From NCBI RefSeq assembly GCF_002158865.1, contig NZ_CP021455.1:1798001-1862000 (forward strand): a stretch of DNA of 64,000 bases, read 5' to 3'. Shown here piece by piece: positions 28,597-40,500 of the stretch (the first letter of the stretch is position 1; every line of letters begins with the position of its first letter). Source of the stretch: Comamonas serinivorans (GTDB lineage Bacteria > Pseudomonadota > Gammaproteobacteria > Burkholderiales > Burkholderiaceae_C). Both the position numbers and the translations under genes were made by a program. Below the pieces are notes generated by a model. It was not told the DNA's origin and did no database searches. It saw only the letters and a list, made by a program, of their open reading frames with translations.

Positions 28597-29550
28597 TCAG
28601 ACCGTGAGGCCGAGTTCGCGCGCGTCGCGTTCGTAGTGCGGGTACGAGGCTTTCATCACCGCGCTGTTCAGGATCATCTCGGCCACCAGCGTGCGGCTGG
28701 GCAGCTCGAACACCCGGGTGCGGATCCAGGCCGACTCGGTGCGCGCGCTCTCGCTCAGGGCGATGATTTCGCGCTCCAGCGCATAGTCCTGGTCCACGAA
28801 CAGCGGGCCTTGGATCAGGCGGATCTGCTGCCCTGCGAACAGGCCCACGGCCGGTGACCGCCCCTTGAGCTTGGCCTCCATGGTGGTGCTGCCCAGCAGC
28901 ACGCTGATCATCTCCGTTGGGATGATGGGGCGGCCCCACGGCGACTGGGCACCGCCCTCGGGCGTGTACCAGGGGCAGGGCTCGGTGATGACCTTGAGCT
29001 TGTCGGCCAGCGTGAAGGGGTAGTGGTCGCCCATGTGCTGGTGGAAGCCCATGCGGATGGTCTCGGGCGCGGCGCCACGTTGGCCGACCTTCAGGTCGCG
29101 GTTGATCACCAGGCCGGTGGGCGGACGCAGCTTGGCGATGCGCTGCTCCAGTTCATGGGGCTGCGTGGACGCGCCGACCGAGGCCGTGCCGGTGAGCACC
29201 GGCGTGCCATCGGCCTTCTCGGCATGGATGCGCACAAAGGTCGCGCCGGGCGTCGGCTGCTCCACGAAGGCACGCACCGATTCGCCTTCGACCACCATGG
29301 TCTGGTAATGCGCGCTGATGCAGCCGGTCTCGAACCACTGCTGGCCAAACACCTGCACCAGCAGTGGGTCGAACTGGCTGAAATGCGTGGGGCCTTCGAT
29401 GGGGCCCGCGCGCAGGCCCAGGTTTTCGGCCGTGGCGTCGTCGTGGATGGACTTGTGGCCGTCGTAGGTCTGCTCGGCCAGCATCTGGCGCGGCTGACGC
29501 AGCGGGCCGCACAGGCTCAGGGGAGTGGAAAACGGCGAGGCGAGGGTCAT
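28597..29550 (-). CDS. MaoC/hotdog-like protein, probable acyl dehydratase
   Basis: 317 residues without signal peptide or membrane helix. The N-terminal half contains DGHKSIHDDATAENLGLRAG followed by PIEGPTHFSQFDPL, a pattern like the MaoC hydratase entry (D...A...GL.GPI..G....). The region near residue 165 (MGFHQHMGDHYPFTLADK) is well conserved-looking. I infer a double hotdog fold acting on acyl-CoA-type substrates. The evidence is the motif likeness only; catalytic residues of a true hydratase cannot be confirmed. It is monocistronic. Confidence 0.55.
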   Translation of the reverse strand: MTLASPFSTPLSLCGPLRQPRQMLAEQTYDGHKSIHDDATAENLGLRAGPIEGPTHFSQFDPLLVQVFGQQWFETGCISAHYQTMVVEGESVRAFVEQPTPGATFVRIHAEKADGTPVLTGTASVGASTQPHELEQRIAKLRPPTGLVINRDLKVGQRGAAPETIRMGFHQHMGDHYPFTLADKLKVITEPCPWYTPEGGAQSPWGRPIIPTEMISVLLGSTTMEAKLKGRSPAVGLFAGQQIRLIQGPLFVDQDYALEREIIALSESARTESAWIRTRVFELPSRTLVAEMILNSAVMKASYPHYERDARELGLTV

Positions 29551-29931
29551 GGCGAAGTCCGCTGAGTGGGTGAGGCGAAGATGGTGAAGCGTCGGGTCCG
29601 GCCCCCTTGTCTCATGCGCAACTGAGCGCCGCGTGGCCGGTGCGCCTGCCCGCCAGACCCTTCATCTGCAGCTTGCTGTGCACGGCGACCGTGTCCATCT
29701 GCGGCGTCGGCCTGTGTGACCATGGCGAAGGCTGGTGTTGGCCCAGAAGATCACCTGCCCGACGGGCTCAAGGCCCGGGATCGGCAGGTGCCATGCCCCA
29801 CAGCCGGAAGTCCCGCCCTGGCACTGAGGCGATAATCACCCCCATTCCCTCGCACGATGCGGCCGCTTGGCCGGGCCCCTCTTTCTCGGGGTGCCGGCGC
29901 TGGCCTGCCCCTCTTTCACCTCACTGTTCAC
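29551..29931. other. Intergenic region upstream of ettA
   Basis: About 380 nt between divergent genes. GATAAT at 29831-29836 could be a -10 box for ettA but lacks a clear -35. Nothing else recognised. Confidence 0.4.
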
Positions 29932-31593
<1,662 letters not shown>

Positions 31594-31612
31594 GGCCCTG
31601 CGCCTGACCGCG

Positions 31613-31640
31613 AAAGCCGCCCCCGGGCGGCTTTTTTTTT
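31613..31640 (+). terminator. Rho-independent terminator of ettA
   Basis: AAGCCGCC-CCC-GGGCGGCTT hairpin followed by nine T, 20 nt after the stop codon. Confidence 0.93.
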
Positions 31641-31703
31641 GGTCGCAGGCCGTCTCCGGCACCGGCGCGATGCGATGCGCTCACCAGGGCGACGGCCGGC
31701 GCC

Positions 31704-32954
31704 TCACAGCCAGTTGGTCATGGCCAGTGCCCCCAGGCCCAGCGCGCCCATTTGCCAGCCCAGCAGCTTGCGCCACGAGATGGACCGCGACTCCACGGTC
31801 TGGTAGAGCACCTGACCCGCCGCCACCGACAAGGCGATGGCGACGCCCAGCCCCAGGGCGTTGGTCAGCACGCCCTGGGGCCACAGCGCGGCCCACACCG
31901 CGTTGACCAGCAGGCACATGGGAAAGTGGATCAGGAACACCGAGTACGACCGCGTGCCCAGCCAGGCCAGGGGCGACCAGCGCCAGGCGCGCAGGCGCGC
32001 GGGCCACGGCCAGTCGCGCGAGGTGGCCAGCACCAGCGCGCCCACGCCGGCCAGCGCGATGCGGGTGCGCCATTCCAGGCACAGCGCCAGGCCCGTGGCA
32101 AAGGCGATGGCGCCGACCCAGCGGTGGCGCTCGCGCTGCTCGGGGGCGTGGCCGGCCCACCACGCCATCATGCCCAGGCCGTAGGCGCCGACGAAGTAGA
32201 TGGCCCACACGTCCAGATCGGCATCGCGGTTCCAGTGCCACAGCGACAGGCAGGTCGCCACCACCACGCCGGCCTGCGCCAGACGCGAGGGGCCGTGGTC
32301 GGCGCTGAGCGCATGGGCCAGCCACAGCCAGCCGGCGCACAGGGCATAGAGCTGGAAGTCGATGGCCACGTACCACACGCCCGCCGACAGCGATTCCCAG
32401 CCGCCCAGGGTGTGCAGCAGCAACAGGTGGGCCAGCACCTGCACCACGCTGGGCTCGGCCGACACCGAGTCGTGGACGAAGCCCGCGGCGCGCACGCCCT
32501 CGTTGACCAGGATGGCCACCAGCAGCGCCACGCAAAACGGCAGGCTCAGGCGCAGGTAGCGCTTGAGCAGCAACGGCAGCAAGGGCTTGCGGGGTGCCAT
32601 GTGGCCGCTGGGCGCCAGGGCGGCGGCGCATAGGTATCCGCCCAGGACCAAGAAAATCTGAACGGCCATGCGAGCATACTCATAAAGCCAGTTCATGAAA
32701 GCGGGCACGGCGGGCCACACTTGATCGGCCATGGGGCCGTAGAACGCGAGGTGGTGGGCGACGATGAGCAGGCAGGCCAGGCCTTTGGCCTGGTCGATCC
32801 AGAGGTTGCGAGGGGGCACGAACACGAGGGGCCGGCGCGTGGGGCGCGGGCGCTTGACTGCGGAAAGGGCTGCATTGTCCGCCTGAATGCCGGGCCGGGG
32901 CGGCGGCGCTGTTGCCCAGGTGGCAGGCGGGCAGTGACTGTGTCGTGCCGGCAC
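31704..32954 (-). CDS. Acyltransferase family 3 membrane protein
   Basis: 416 residues with ten or more hydrophobic helices. The first helix is preceded by RNLWIDQAKG and contains LLIVAHHLAFYG, the catalytic-His helix of acyltransferase-3 (OafA-like) proteins. Arg-rich loops (LLKRYLRLSLPF) and the terminal LYQTVESRSISWRK are also typical. These enzymes O-acetylate cell-surface glycans. The assigned ATG gives about 50 polar residues before the first motif; a start closer to it is possible. It is divergent from the aminotransferase gene and probably serves the same surface polysaccharide. Confidence 0.82.
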   Translation of the reverse strand: MPARHSHCPPATWATAPPPRPGIQADNAALSAVKRPRPTRRPLVFVPPRNLWIDQAKGLACLLIVAHHLAFYGPMADQVWPAVPAFMNWLYEYARMAVQIFLVLGGYLCAAALAPSGHMAPRKPLLPLLLKRYLRLSLPFCVALLVAILVNEGVRAAGFVHDSVSAEPSVVQVLAHLLLLHTLGGWESLSAGVWYVAIDFQLYALCAGWLWLAHALSADHGPSRLAQAGVVVATCLSLWHWNRDADLDVWAIYFVGAYGLGMMAWWAGHAPEQRERHRWVGAIAFATGLALCLEWRTRIALAGVGALVLATSRDWPWPARLRAWRWSPLAWLGTRSYSVFLIHFPMCLLVNAVWAALWPQGVLTNALGLGVAIALSVAAGQVLYQTVESRSISWRKLLGWQMGALGLGALAMTNWL

Positions 32955-33271
32955 CGGGGCGGACCGTGCGGACCTGGGCGCATCACCAGCCAGCCGCCTG
33001 CGCCCTCTTGGACGAAGGGCGCACGTTGCAGGAGACCGGACGCCTGCGCGCGGTCTTGACCGGCTGCCGTTTGGGGCATGAACGCGGCCACGCGGTTCTG
33101 GGCGCCGCCTTCACCGCGCGTCGGCATGCATCCAGGGCCTGCGCTGGTCGTCCAGGCCGACATGCGGGCCCACCCATCCGCCTGGCAGGCCTGGCCTGCG
33201 AACCCCTTGTGAACGGGTTCGGCGCGGCGGGCGCGCACGCCGCACGCCAGGGCTGGGATACTCGGCGCTTT
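32955..33271. other. Divergent intergenic region before the aminotransferase
   Basis: No gene recognised. The aminotransferase frame stays open upstream through most of this region, but without likeness to its family. Confidence 0.45.
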
Positions 33272-33297
33272 GCATGGCGCAGCCATGCACGCTTTTT
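33272..33297 (+). terminator. Hairpin with T-run in leader of aminotransferase gene
   Basis: GCATGGC-GCA-GCCATGC, perfect 7-bp stem, followed by ACGCTTTTT, 13 nt before the ATG at 33311. It looks like a short terminator or attenuator just ahead of the gene; the stem also could sequester nothing obvious. Function not proven. Confidence 0.4.
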
Positions 33298-33310
33298 CGC
33301 AGGCAAGGCC

Positions 33311-34414
33311 ATGCACTTCATCGACCTGAAATCCCAGTACACCGCGCTCAAGACCGACATCCATGCGCGCATGCAGACCGTGCTGGACCACGGCCAGTAC
33401 ATCATGGGCCCCGAGGTGGCCGAGCTGGAGGCGGCGCTGGCGGCGCGCGTGGGCGTGCCGCACTGCATCACCGTGGCCAGCGGCACCGAGGCGCTGCTCA
33501 TCAGCCTGATGGCCCTGGACCTGCAGCCCGGTGACGAGGTCGTCACCACGCCCTTCACCTTCGCGGCCACGGCCGAGGTCATCGTGCTGCTGGGCGGCGT
33601 GCCCGTGTTCGTCGACGTGGAGGCCGACACCGGCCTGATCGACGCGCAGCAGATCGAGGCCGCCCTCACGCCGCGCACGCGGGCCATCCTGCCGGTCAGC
33701 CTCTACGGCCAGGTGGCCGACATGGACGCCATCCAGGCGGTGGCCGACCGGCACGGCCTGCCCGTGATCGAGGATGCCGCGCAGAGCTTTGGCGCCAGCC
33801 TGCGCAACGCGCACGGCACGCGGCTCAGCGGCGGCCTGTCCACGCTGGGCTGCACCAGCTTTTTCCCCAGCAAGCCGCTGGGCTGCTATGGCGACGGCGG
33901 CGCCATCTTCACGGCCGACGCCGCGCTGGCCCAGGCCTGCCGCGAGATTCGCGTGCACGGCCAGAGCGCGCGCTACACGCACACCCGCGTCGGCGTGGGC
34001 GGCCGCATGGACACCCTGCAGTGCGCCGTGGTGCTGGCCAAACTCGGCCGCTTCGACTGGGAGCTGGCGCGCCGTGCCGAGGTGGGTGCGCGCTACGACG
34101 CGGCGTTCGATGCCGCCGGCGTCGAACGCATGCGGACGCGGCCCGGACGCACCAGCGTGCATGGGCAGTACACGGTGCAGGTGCCGGCACGCGATGCCGT
34201 GCAGGCCGCGCTGACGGCGCAGGGCGTGCCCACGGCCGTGCATTACCCCCGGCCCATGAACCAGCAACCCGCGTATGCGCGCCATGCCACGCAGCCCACG
34301 CCCGTGGCCGATGCCCTGGCCGAGCGCGTGCTCAGCCTGCCCATGAGCGCCGACCTGAGCGAGGCCGACCAGGACCGGGTGATCGCCACCCTGCTGAAGG
34401 CGTTGCGTGGCTGA
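33311..34414 (+). CDS. DegT/DnrJ/EryC1/StrS-type sugar aminotransferase
   Basis: 367 residues, a PLP-dependent aminotransferase making amino sugars for surface glycans. The start MHFIDLKSQY is the family N-terminus. ASGTEALLISLMAL binds phosphate, EDAAQSFGA contains Asp155 that contacts the PLP ring nitrogen, and FFPSKPLGCYGDGGAI has the PLP lysine Lys188. The later part holds VGGRMDTLQCAVVLAKL and HYPRPMNQQP. Sequence style is closest to WbpE/PglE-type enzymes acting on UDP-linked keto sugars. ATG 33311 is chosen over upstream starts in the open frame. The gene ends 24 nt before a palindromic repeat. Confidence 0.92.
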   Translation: MHFIDLKSQYTALKTDIHARMQTVLDHGQYIMGPEVAELEAALAARVGVPHCITVASGTEALLISLMALDLQPGDEVVTTPFTFAATAEVIVLLGGVPVFVDVEADTGLIDAQQIEAALTPRTRAILPVSLYGQVADMDAIQAVADRHGLPVIEDAAQSFGASLRNAHGTRLSGGLSTLGCTSFFPSKPLGCYGDGGAIFTADAALAQACREIRVHGQSARYTHTRVGVGGRMDTLQCAVVLAKLGRFDWELARRAEVGARYDAAFDAAGVERMRTRPGRTSVHGQYTVQVPARDAVQAALTAQGVPTAVHYPRPMNQQPAYARHATQPTPVADALAERVLSLPMSADLSEADQDRVIATLLKALRG

Positions 34415-34437
34415 ATGTGATGTGTGATGTTTGTGCA

Positions 34438-34483
34438 GTATGACCCTGTTCCCGTCGCCATGAAAACGGCAATTGATGCATAC
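34438..34483. repeat. 46-bp GTAT palindrome, copy I
   Basis: GTAT-N10-CCG-N12-CGG-N10-ATAC, 46 nt, between the aminotransferase stop (23 nt before) and the start of the giant helicase (29 nt after). Confidence 0.92.
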
Positions 34484-34512
34484 CCCAAGAATGAGTACCC
34501 AGGAGACGGTGA

Positions 34513-37500
34513 ATGACCGATGAACCCAGCCAGCCAGCCGTGCTGGAGGACGACGCGGTCGATGCCGGCGCCGGCGCGCCGGCCCTGCACGTGCGCGCCG
34601 GTGTGGCGCCCAAGCTCAACCTGTCGGCGTTCCAGAACGCCGTGCCCGCCCTGCACGAGCTGGTCATCGTCAACGACACGCCGGTGGCGGTGGAGGGGCT
34701 GACGCTGACGCTGACCTCCAGCCCGGCCTTCGTCAAGCCGCGCACCTGGCACGTCGAATCGGTGGGGCCGGGCGAGACCTACCACCTGAGTCAGCTCGAT
34801 GTGCAGCTCGACGGCGCCTTGCTGTCGCGGTTGACAGAGGCCGAGTCAGCCACGCTGCACCTGGCCTTGCGCAGCCGCCGCGAGCCCGAGCGGCTGCTGG
34901 CGAGTGCCGAGGTGGGGGTCGAGCTGCTGGCGCGCAACCAGTGGGGCGGCCTAGACCACCTGCCCGAGCTGGTGGCGGCGTTCGTCCAGCCCAACGACCC
35001 GGCCGTGGACCGTGTGCTCAAGGGCGCTGCCCTGGCGCTGGAGGCAGCCGGCAAGCCCGGCGCCCTGGACGGCTATGCCCAGGGCGCCACGCGGGCCTGG
35101 GAGCTGGCGTCGGCCATCTGGACCTCGGTGCTGCAGCTCAAGCTGCACTACGCGCTGCCGCCGGCCAGCTTCGAGCATGCTGGCCAGAAGGTGCGCAGCC
35201 CCGGCCAGATCCTGGATGCGGGCCTGGCCACCTGCCTGGACACCACGCTGCTGTTTGCCGCCTGCCTGGAGCAGGCGCGGCTCAACCCCTTGCTGGTCTT
35301 CACGCCGGGCCATGCCTTCGCCGGCGTGTGGTTGCGCGACGAGGAGTTCGCCACACCGGTGGTCGACGACATCACGGCCGTGCGCAAGCGGCTCAAGCTG
35401 CGGGAGCTGCTGGTGTTCGAGACCACGCTGGCGGCGCAAAGCCCGGCGGCGAGCTTCAGCCAGGCGATTGCGCAGGCCGAGCGGCAGCTGGACGAGGCCC
35501 AGGCCGATGCGTTCGAACTGGCCATCGACGTCAAGCGCGCGCGCATGTCGCGCATCCGGCCACTGGCGCTGGCCGAGTCCCCGCAGCCGGCGACGCCCGA
35601 GGCCGCGCCCGGCGAGCAGGCGCTGACGCTGGAGTCGGCGCCGGAGCTGCCCGCCGAGGTGCAGGGCGAGGCGCCGGCGGCGGCGCTGGACCCGCGGGAT
35701 CGCCTGGCCCGCTGGCAACGCAAGCTGCTCGACCTTTCGTTGCGCAACGCGCTGCTGAACTTCAAGCCGGGCAAGAAGGCGCTGGTGCTCGAGGCCTCGG
35801 CCACGGCGCTGGAAGACGCCTTGTCCGGCGGGCAGAGCATCCGCCTGCTGCCCGCCCCCGAGCTGATGCAGGGCCAGGACCCGCGCAGCCTGCAGCTGCA
35901 CGAGGCGCGCAGCCTGGAAGACCTGCGCCGGGCCCACGCCGCCGAGGCGCTGGCGCGCCGCCAGGTGTTCATCGCCGTGGCCCAGGACGAGCTGGAGCTG
36001 CGGCTCGTCGAGCTGTACCGCAGCGCGCGCCTGGCGCTGCAGGAGGGCGGGGCGAACACGCTGTTCGTGGCGCTGGGCTTTCTGTCGTGGATGCGCGCCG
36101 ACAAGCCCGACACGCGCCTGCAGGCGCCGCTGATCCTGCTGCCCGTCACGCTGGACCGCACGAGCGTGCGTTCGGGCTTCACGCTGCACCTGCACGAAGA
36201 CGAGGCCTTGTTCAACCCCACGCTGGTCGAGATGCTGCGGCAGGACTTCCAGCTCGAGCTGGGGGTGCCCACGGGCGATTTGCCGCGCGACGATGCGGGG
36301 CTGGACATCGCTGGCATCTGGGCCAGCGTGCGCCAGGCCATCAAGGACATGCGGGGCTGGGAGGTCAGCGAAGACGTGGTGCTGGCCATGTTCTCCTTCG
36401 CCAAATACCTGATGTGGAAGGACCTGACCGAGCGCACGGGCGACCTGCGCGAGTCGCCCGTGGTGGCCCACCTGCTGGACACGCCGCGCGAGCCCTATCC
36501 CTCGTCCACGCCGTTCCCCGACACGGCCCGGCTTGACCGCGACTACCCGCCCCAGGCGGTGTTCAGCCCGCTGCCGGCCGACTCCTCGCAGCTGTCGGCG
36601 GTGATGGCGGCGGCCCAGGGCAAGGACTTCGTGCTCATCGGCCCGCCCGGCACGGGCAAGAGCCAGACCATCGCCAACCTCATCGCGCAATGCCTGGCCG
36701 AAGGCAAGCGCGTGCTGTTCGTGGCCGAGAAGATCGCCGCGCTCGAGGTGGTCTACCGCCGCCTGCGCGCCGTGGGCCTGGGCGATTTCTGCCTCGAGCT
36801 GCATTCCAGCAAGAGCCGCAAGCTCGAGGTGCTGGGCCAGCTGCAGAACGCCTGGGAGGCGCGCGGCGAGGTGAACGCCGACGATTGGCACGCCAAGGCG
36901 CAGGCCCTGGCGCGCGTGCGCGAGCAGCTGTCGACCTATGTCGAGCGCCTGCATTGGCGCCACGGCAATGGCTTGAGCGTGTACGCGGCCATTGGCAGCG
37001 TCACGGCCGGGGCCGCCTTGCCCCAGCTGGGCCTGAGCTGGCCCAGCGCGGACACGCACGACGCCGCGGCCCTGGCGGACTTGCGCGAGCTGGTGGCCCG
37101 CCTGCAGGCCAACGCGCAGGCCGTGGGCGCGGACGCGCTGGCGGCCGGCCCGCTGGCGCTCGTGCACGTCAGCGACTGGTCGGCCCGGTGGCAGCAGCAA
37201 TTGATGCAGGCCGCCCAGTCTGTGCATACCCTGGGGCGGGAGTTTGAGTCTGCTGCCGTTGAATTGCAAACGCTTGTGGGGGTGAACTGGCCCACGCTGG
37301 GTCGCCAGACCCGGGCCGCGCTGGGCGTGCTGGCCAGCATCCTGCCGCCTGCGTCGGCGCAGGACTGGCGCTTTTGCGCCAGCGCCGACAGCGAGGCGGT
37401 GTGCGCCGAGCTGGGGGCCGCGCGCGAGCTGCTGAGCCAGCATCGCGCGCATTCGGCCCAGCTGGTGGCGCCATGGCCCGCCACGCTGCAGGCGCGGCTG

Positions 37501-40500
37501 GCTCAGGCTGCCGGACTGCTGGCGCAGCGCCAGCGTTTGCAGGCCGAGCTGGGCCAGCCGTGGTCGGCGACGGTCGCGGCCGACCTGGCGCAAGGCCTGC
37601 GCGGCATCGAAGAACTGCAGCGCCTGCGGGCCGGCCTGTCGGTGTCGTATGGCGCCGAGGCCGGGCAACTCAACGCCGCGCAGCTGCTGCGCGACTGGAC
37701 CAAGGCCGAGCAGGCGATCTGGCCGCTGTCCGCGCTGGGCAAGCGCAAGGTGCGCCAGGCGCTGGAGGCGGCGATCGACGGCACGGGCGAGGCGCGCGTG
37801 GCCGATGACCTGGCGGCGCTGGCGCGCATCAAGCGCCTGCGCGAGGAGGTGGCTGCGCTGCCGCTGGACGCCGCTGCCGAGGTGTGGGCGGGCGAGCGCA
37901 CGCGGCTGCCGCCGGCGCAGGCCGCACTGCAGGCCCATGCCGCGCTGCAGGCGGCGCGCGCGCACCAGCCGTTTGCGCTGGATGGCCTGGAGCCGGCGCT
38001 GCAGGGCGAGTGCGGCGAGCGCTGGGCTGCCGAGGCGCGACGCCTGAAGGCGCTGCACGCGCTCGACCGTGACCTGGCGGCGTGCGCGGACCTGGCCGAA
38101 GTCAGCCACGGGCTGTGGCGCGGGCCGGACACCGACGTGGCGCTGCTGCGCGCGGCCCTGGCCTTCGAGCAGGACCGCCTGGACCTTGCCCGGCGCGGCC
38201 GCCTGCCATCGGCCCATGCCGAGGTGGCGCAAGGCTTGGCGGGGCCGGTGTTGCAGCAGCAGCATGCGGTGCTGACGGCGCGTGGCGCGGTCGAGGTGCA
38301 GCTGCTGAGCCGGCAGGCGCTGGCCGACCGCTGCCCCGGCGTCTGGCAGGGCCTGGACACGGACGAAGCGGCCCTCGAGCGCGCGCTGCGGTTTCACGCC
38401 TCGCTCAAGGCGGCGCTGGCCGGACTGGGGCTGCCGCTCGATCAGCTGCTGCAGGTGCGCCAGCGCCTGCAGCAGACGGTGTGGGGCGCCGAGCCCGCGG
38501 TGCAGGCGGCCCTGGGCCCCGCTTGCCACCGGGTGCAGACGGCGCTGGCCGGCCTGCATGGGGCGGTGGACGCGCTGTGCCGCGCCGCGGGCCAGCCCGC
38601 AGCGGTGCAGCAGGCCTTTGGCGATCAGCCCCCGGCGCAGCTGGTGGACGCAGCAGCGCACTTGACCGCGCAGGCACACGACCTGCACGCCTGGTGCGCC
38701 TGGCGCCTGGCGCAAACCGAGGCCCGCGACCTGGGCCTGGGCGCGCTGGTGGATGCGCTGGTGTCCGGCGTGGTCAGCACGGCCCAGCTGCCCCAGGCGT
38801 TTGAGGTGAACTACGCGCGCTGGTGGCTGGACGAGGCCGTCGATGGCGACGAGGTGCTCAAGCGCTTCGTGGCCGCGGAGCACGAGCGCCGCATCCAGGC
38901 CTTCCGCGCGCTCGATGACGAATTCACCGCCATCACGCGGCAGTGGATTCGCGCGCGGCTGTGCGCCGACCTGCCGGTGATGGACGGCGTTCAGCGCAGC
39001 AGCGAATGGGGCATCCTGCGGCGCGAAATGGCCAAGAAGCGCCAGCACCTGCCGCTGCGCCAGCTGTTGCAGGCCATCCCGTCGGCGGTGTTGCAGCTGG
39101 CGCCGTGCCTGCTGATGAGCCCGCTGTCGATCGCACAGTACCTGTCGGCCGATGCGCGCCATTTCGACCTGGTGGTGTTCGACGAGGCCTCGCAGATCCC
39201 CGTGTGGGACGCCATCGGCGCCATGGCGCGTGGGCGCCAGGTCGTGATGGTGGGTGACCCCAAGCAGCTGCCGCCGACGAACTTTTTCGACCGCACCGAC
39301 AACGCCGACGACGACGCGCAGGTCGTTGAGGGCGATCTGGAAAGCATCCTCGACGAATGCCTGGGCGCCAGCCTGCCCACGCGCAACCTGTCGTGGCACT
39401 ACCGGTCGCGCCACGAAAGCCTGATCGCGTTCAGCAACCACCGCTACTACGGCGGCGGCCTGGTCACCTTTCCCTCGCCCTTCACGCAGGACCAGGCCGT
39501 CAGCCTGCACGTCGTGCAGGGCCGATACGAGAAGGGCGGTGCCCGCACCAACCTGCCCGAGGCGCGGGCCCTGGTGGCCGACCTGGTGGCCCAGCTTCGC
39601 TCGCCCGAGGTGGGGCAGGCGGGCCTGACCCTGGGCGTGGTGACCTTCAACGCCGAGCAACAGCGGCTGATCGAAGACCTGCTGGACGAGGAGCGGCGCC
39701 AGGACCCGGGGTTGGAGCCGTTTTTCTCGGATGCGGGCCTGGAGCCGGTGTTCGTCAAGAACCTGGAAAGCGTGCAGGGCGACGAGCGCGACATCATGTA
39801 CTTCTCGATCACCTATGGGCCGGATCCGGCGGGCGTGCTGTCGATGAACTTCGGCCCGCTCAACCGCGATGGCGGCGAGCGCCGGCTGAACGTGGCCGTC
39901 ACGCGGGCCCGCCACGCGCTGCGGGTGTTCGCCAGCCTGCGCGGCGATCAGATCGACCTCTCGCGCACGCAGGCGGCGGGCGTGCGCGACCTGAAGCACT
40001 TCCTCGAGTTTGCCGAGCGCGGCGCCAAGGCCCTGGCCGAGGCGCACCAGGGCAGCGTGGGTGATTTTGAAAGCCCCTTCGAGGCCGGCGTGGCGCAAGC
40101 GCTGCGTCAGCAGGGCTGGCAGGTGCACGCGCAGATCGGCGCGTCGTCGTTCCGCGTCGACCTGGGGGTGGTGCACCCCGATCTGCCGGGCCGCTACCTC
40201 GCGGGCGTCGAGTGCGACGGCGCCACCTACCACCGCAGTGCCACCGCGCGCGACCGCGACAAGCTGCGCGAGGCCGTGCTGCGGGGCCTGGGCTGGGAGA
40301 TCGAGCGCATCTGGTCGACCGACTGGTGGGTCAACCCGGGCGGCACGCTGGCGCGCCTGCACGCCCGGCTGAACGCGCTGCTGGCCGCCGACCGCAGGCG
40401 GCGGGCGGCCGAGGCTGCCGCGCGGCCGGTGACGCCGGCCTTGGCCGAGCCAGCTGCCCAGGCCGATGGCCACGTCCCCATGCCGGACGGGGCCCAGGCG

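Noticed and set aside
37246..37290. Repeat-like stretch in the giant helicase (GAGTCTG, CTGCCGTTGA, GGTGAACTGG)
   Set aside because: It resembles copy E but lacks the GTAT/ATAC ends and has the wrong spacing; at best a decayed copy, not enough to report as one.
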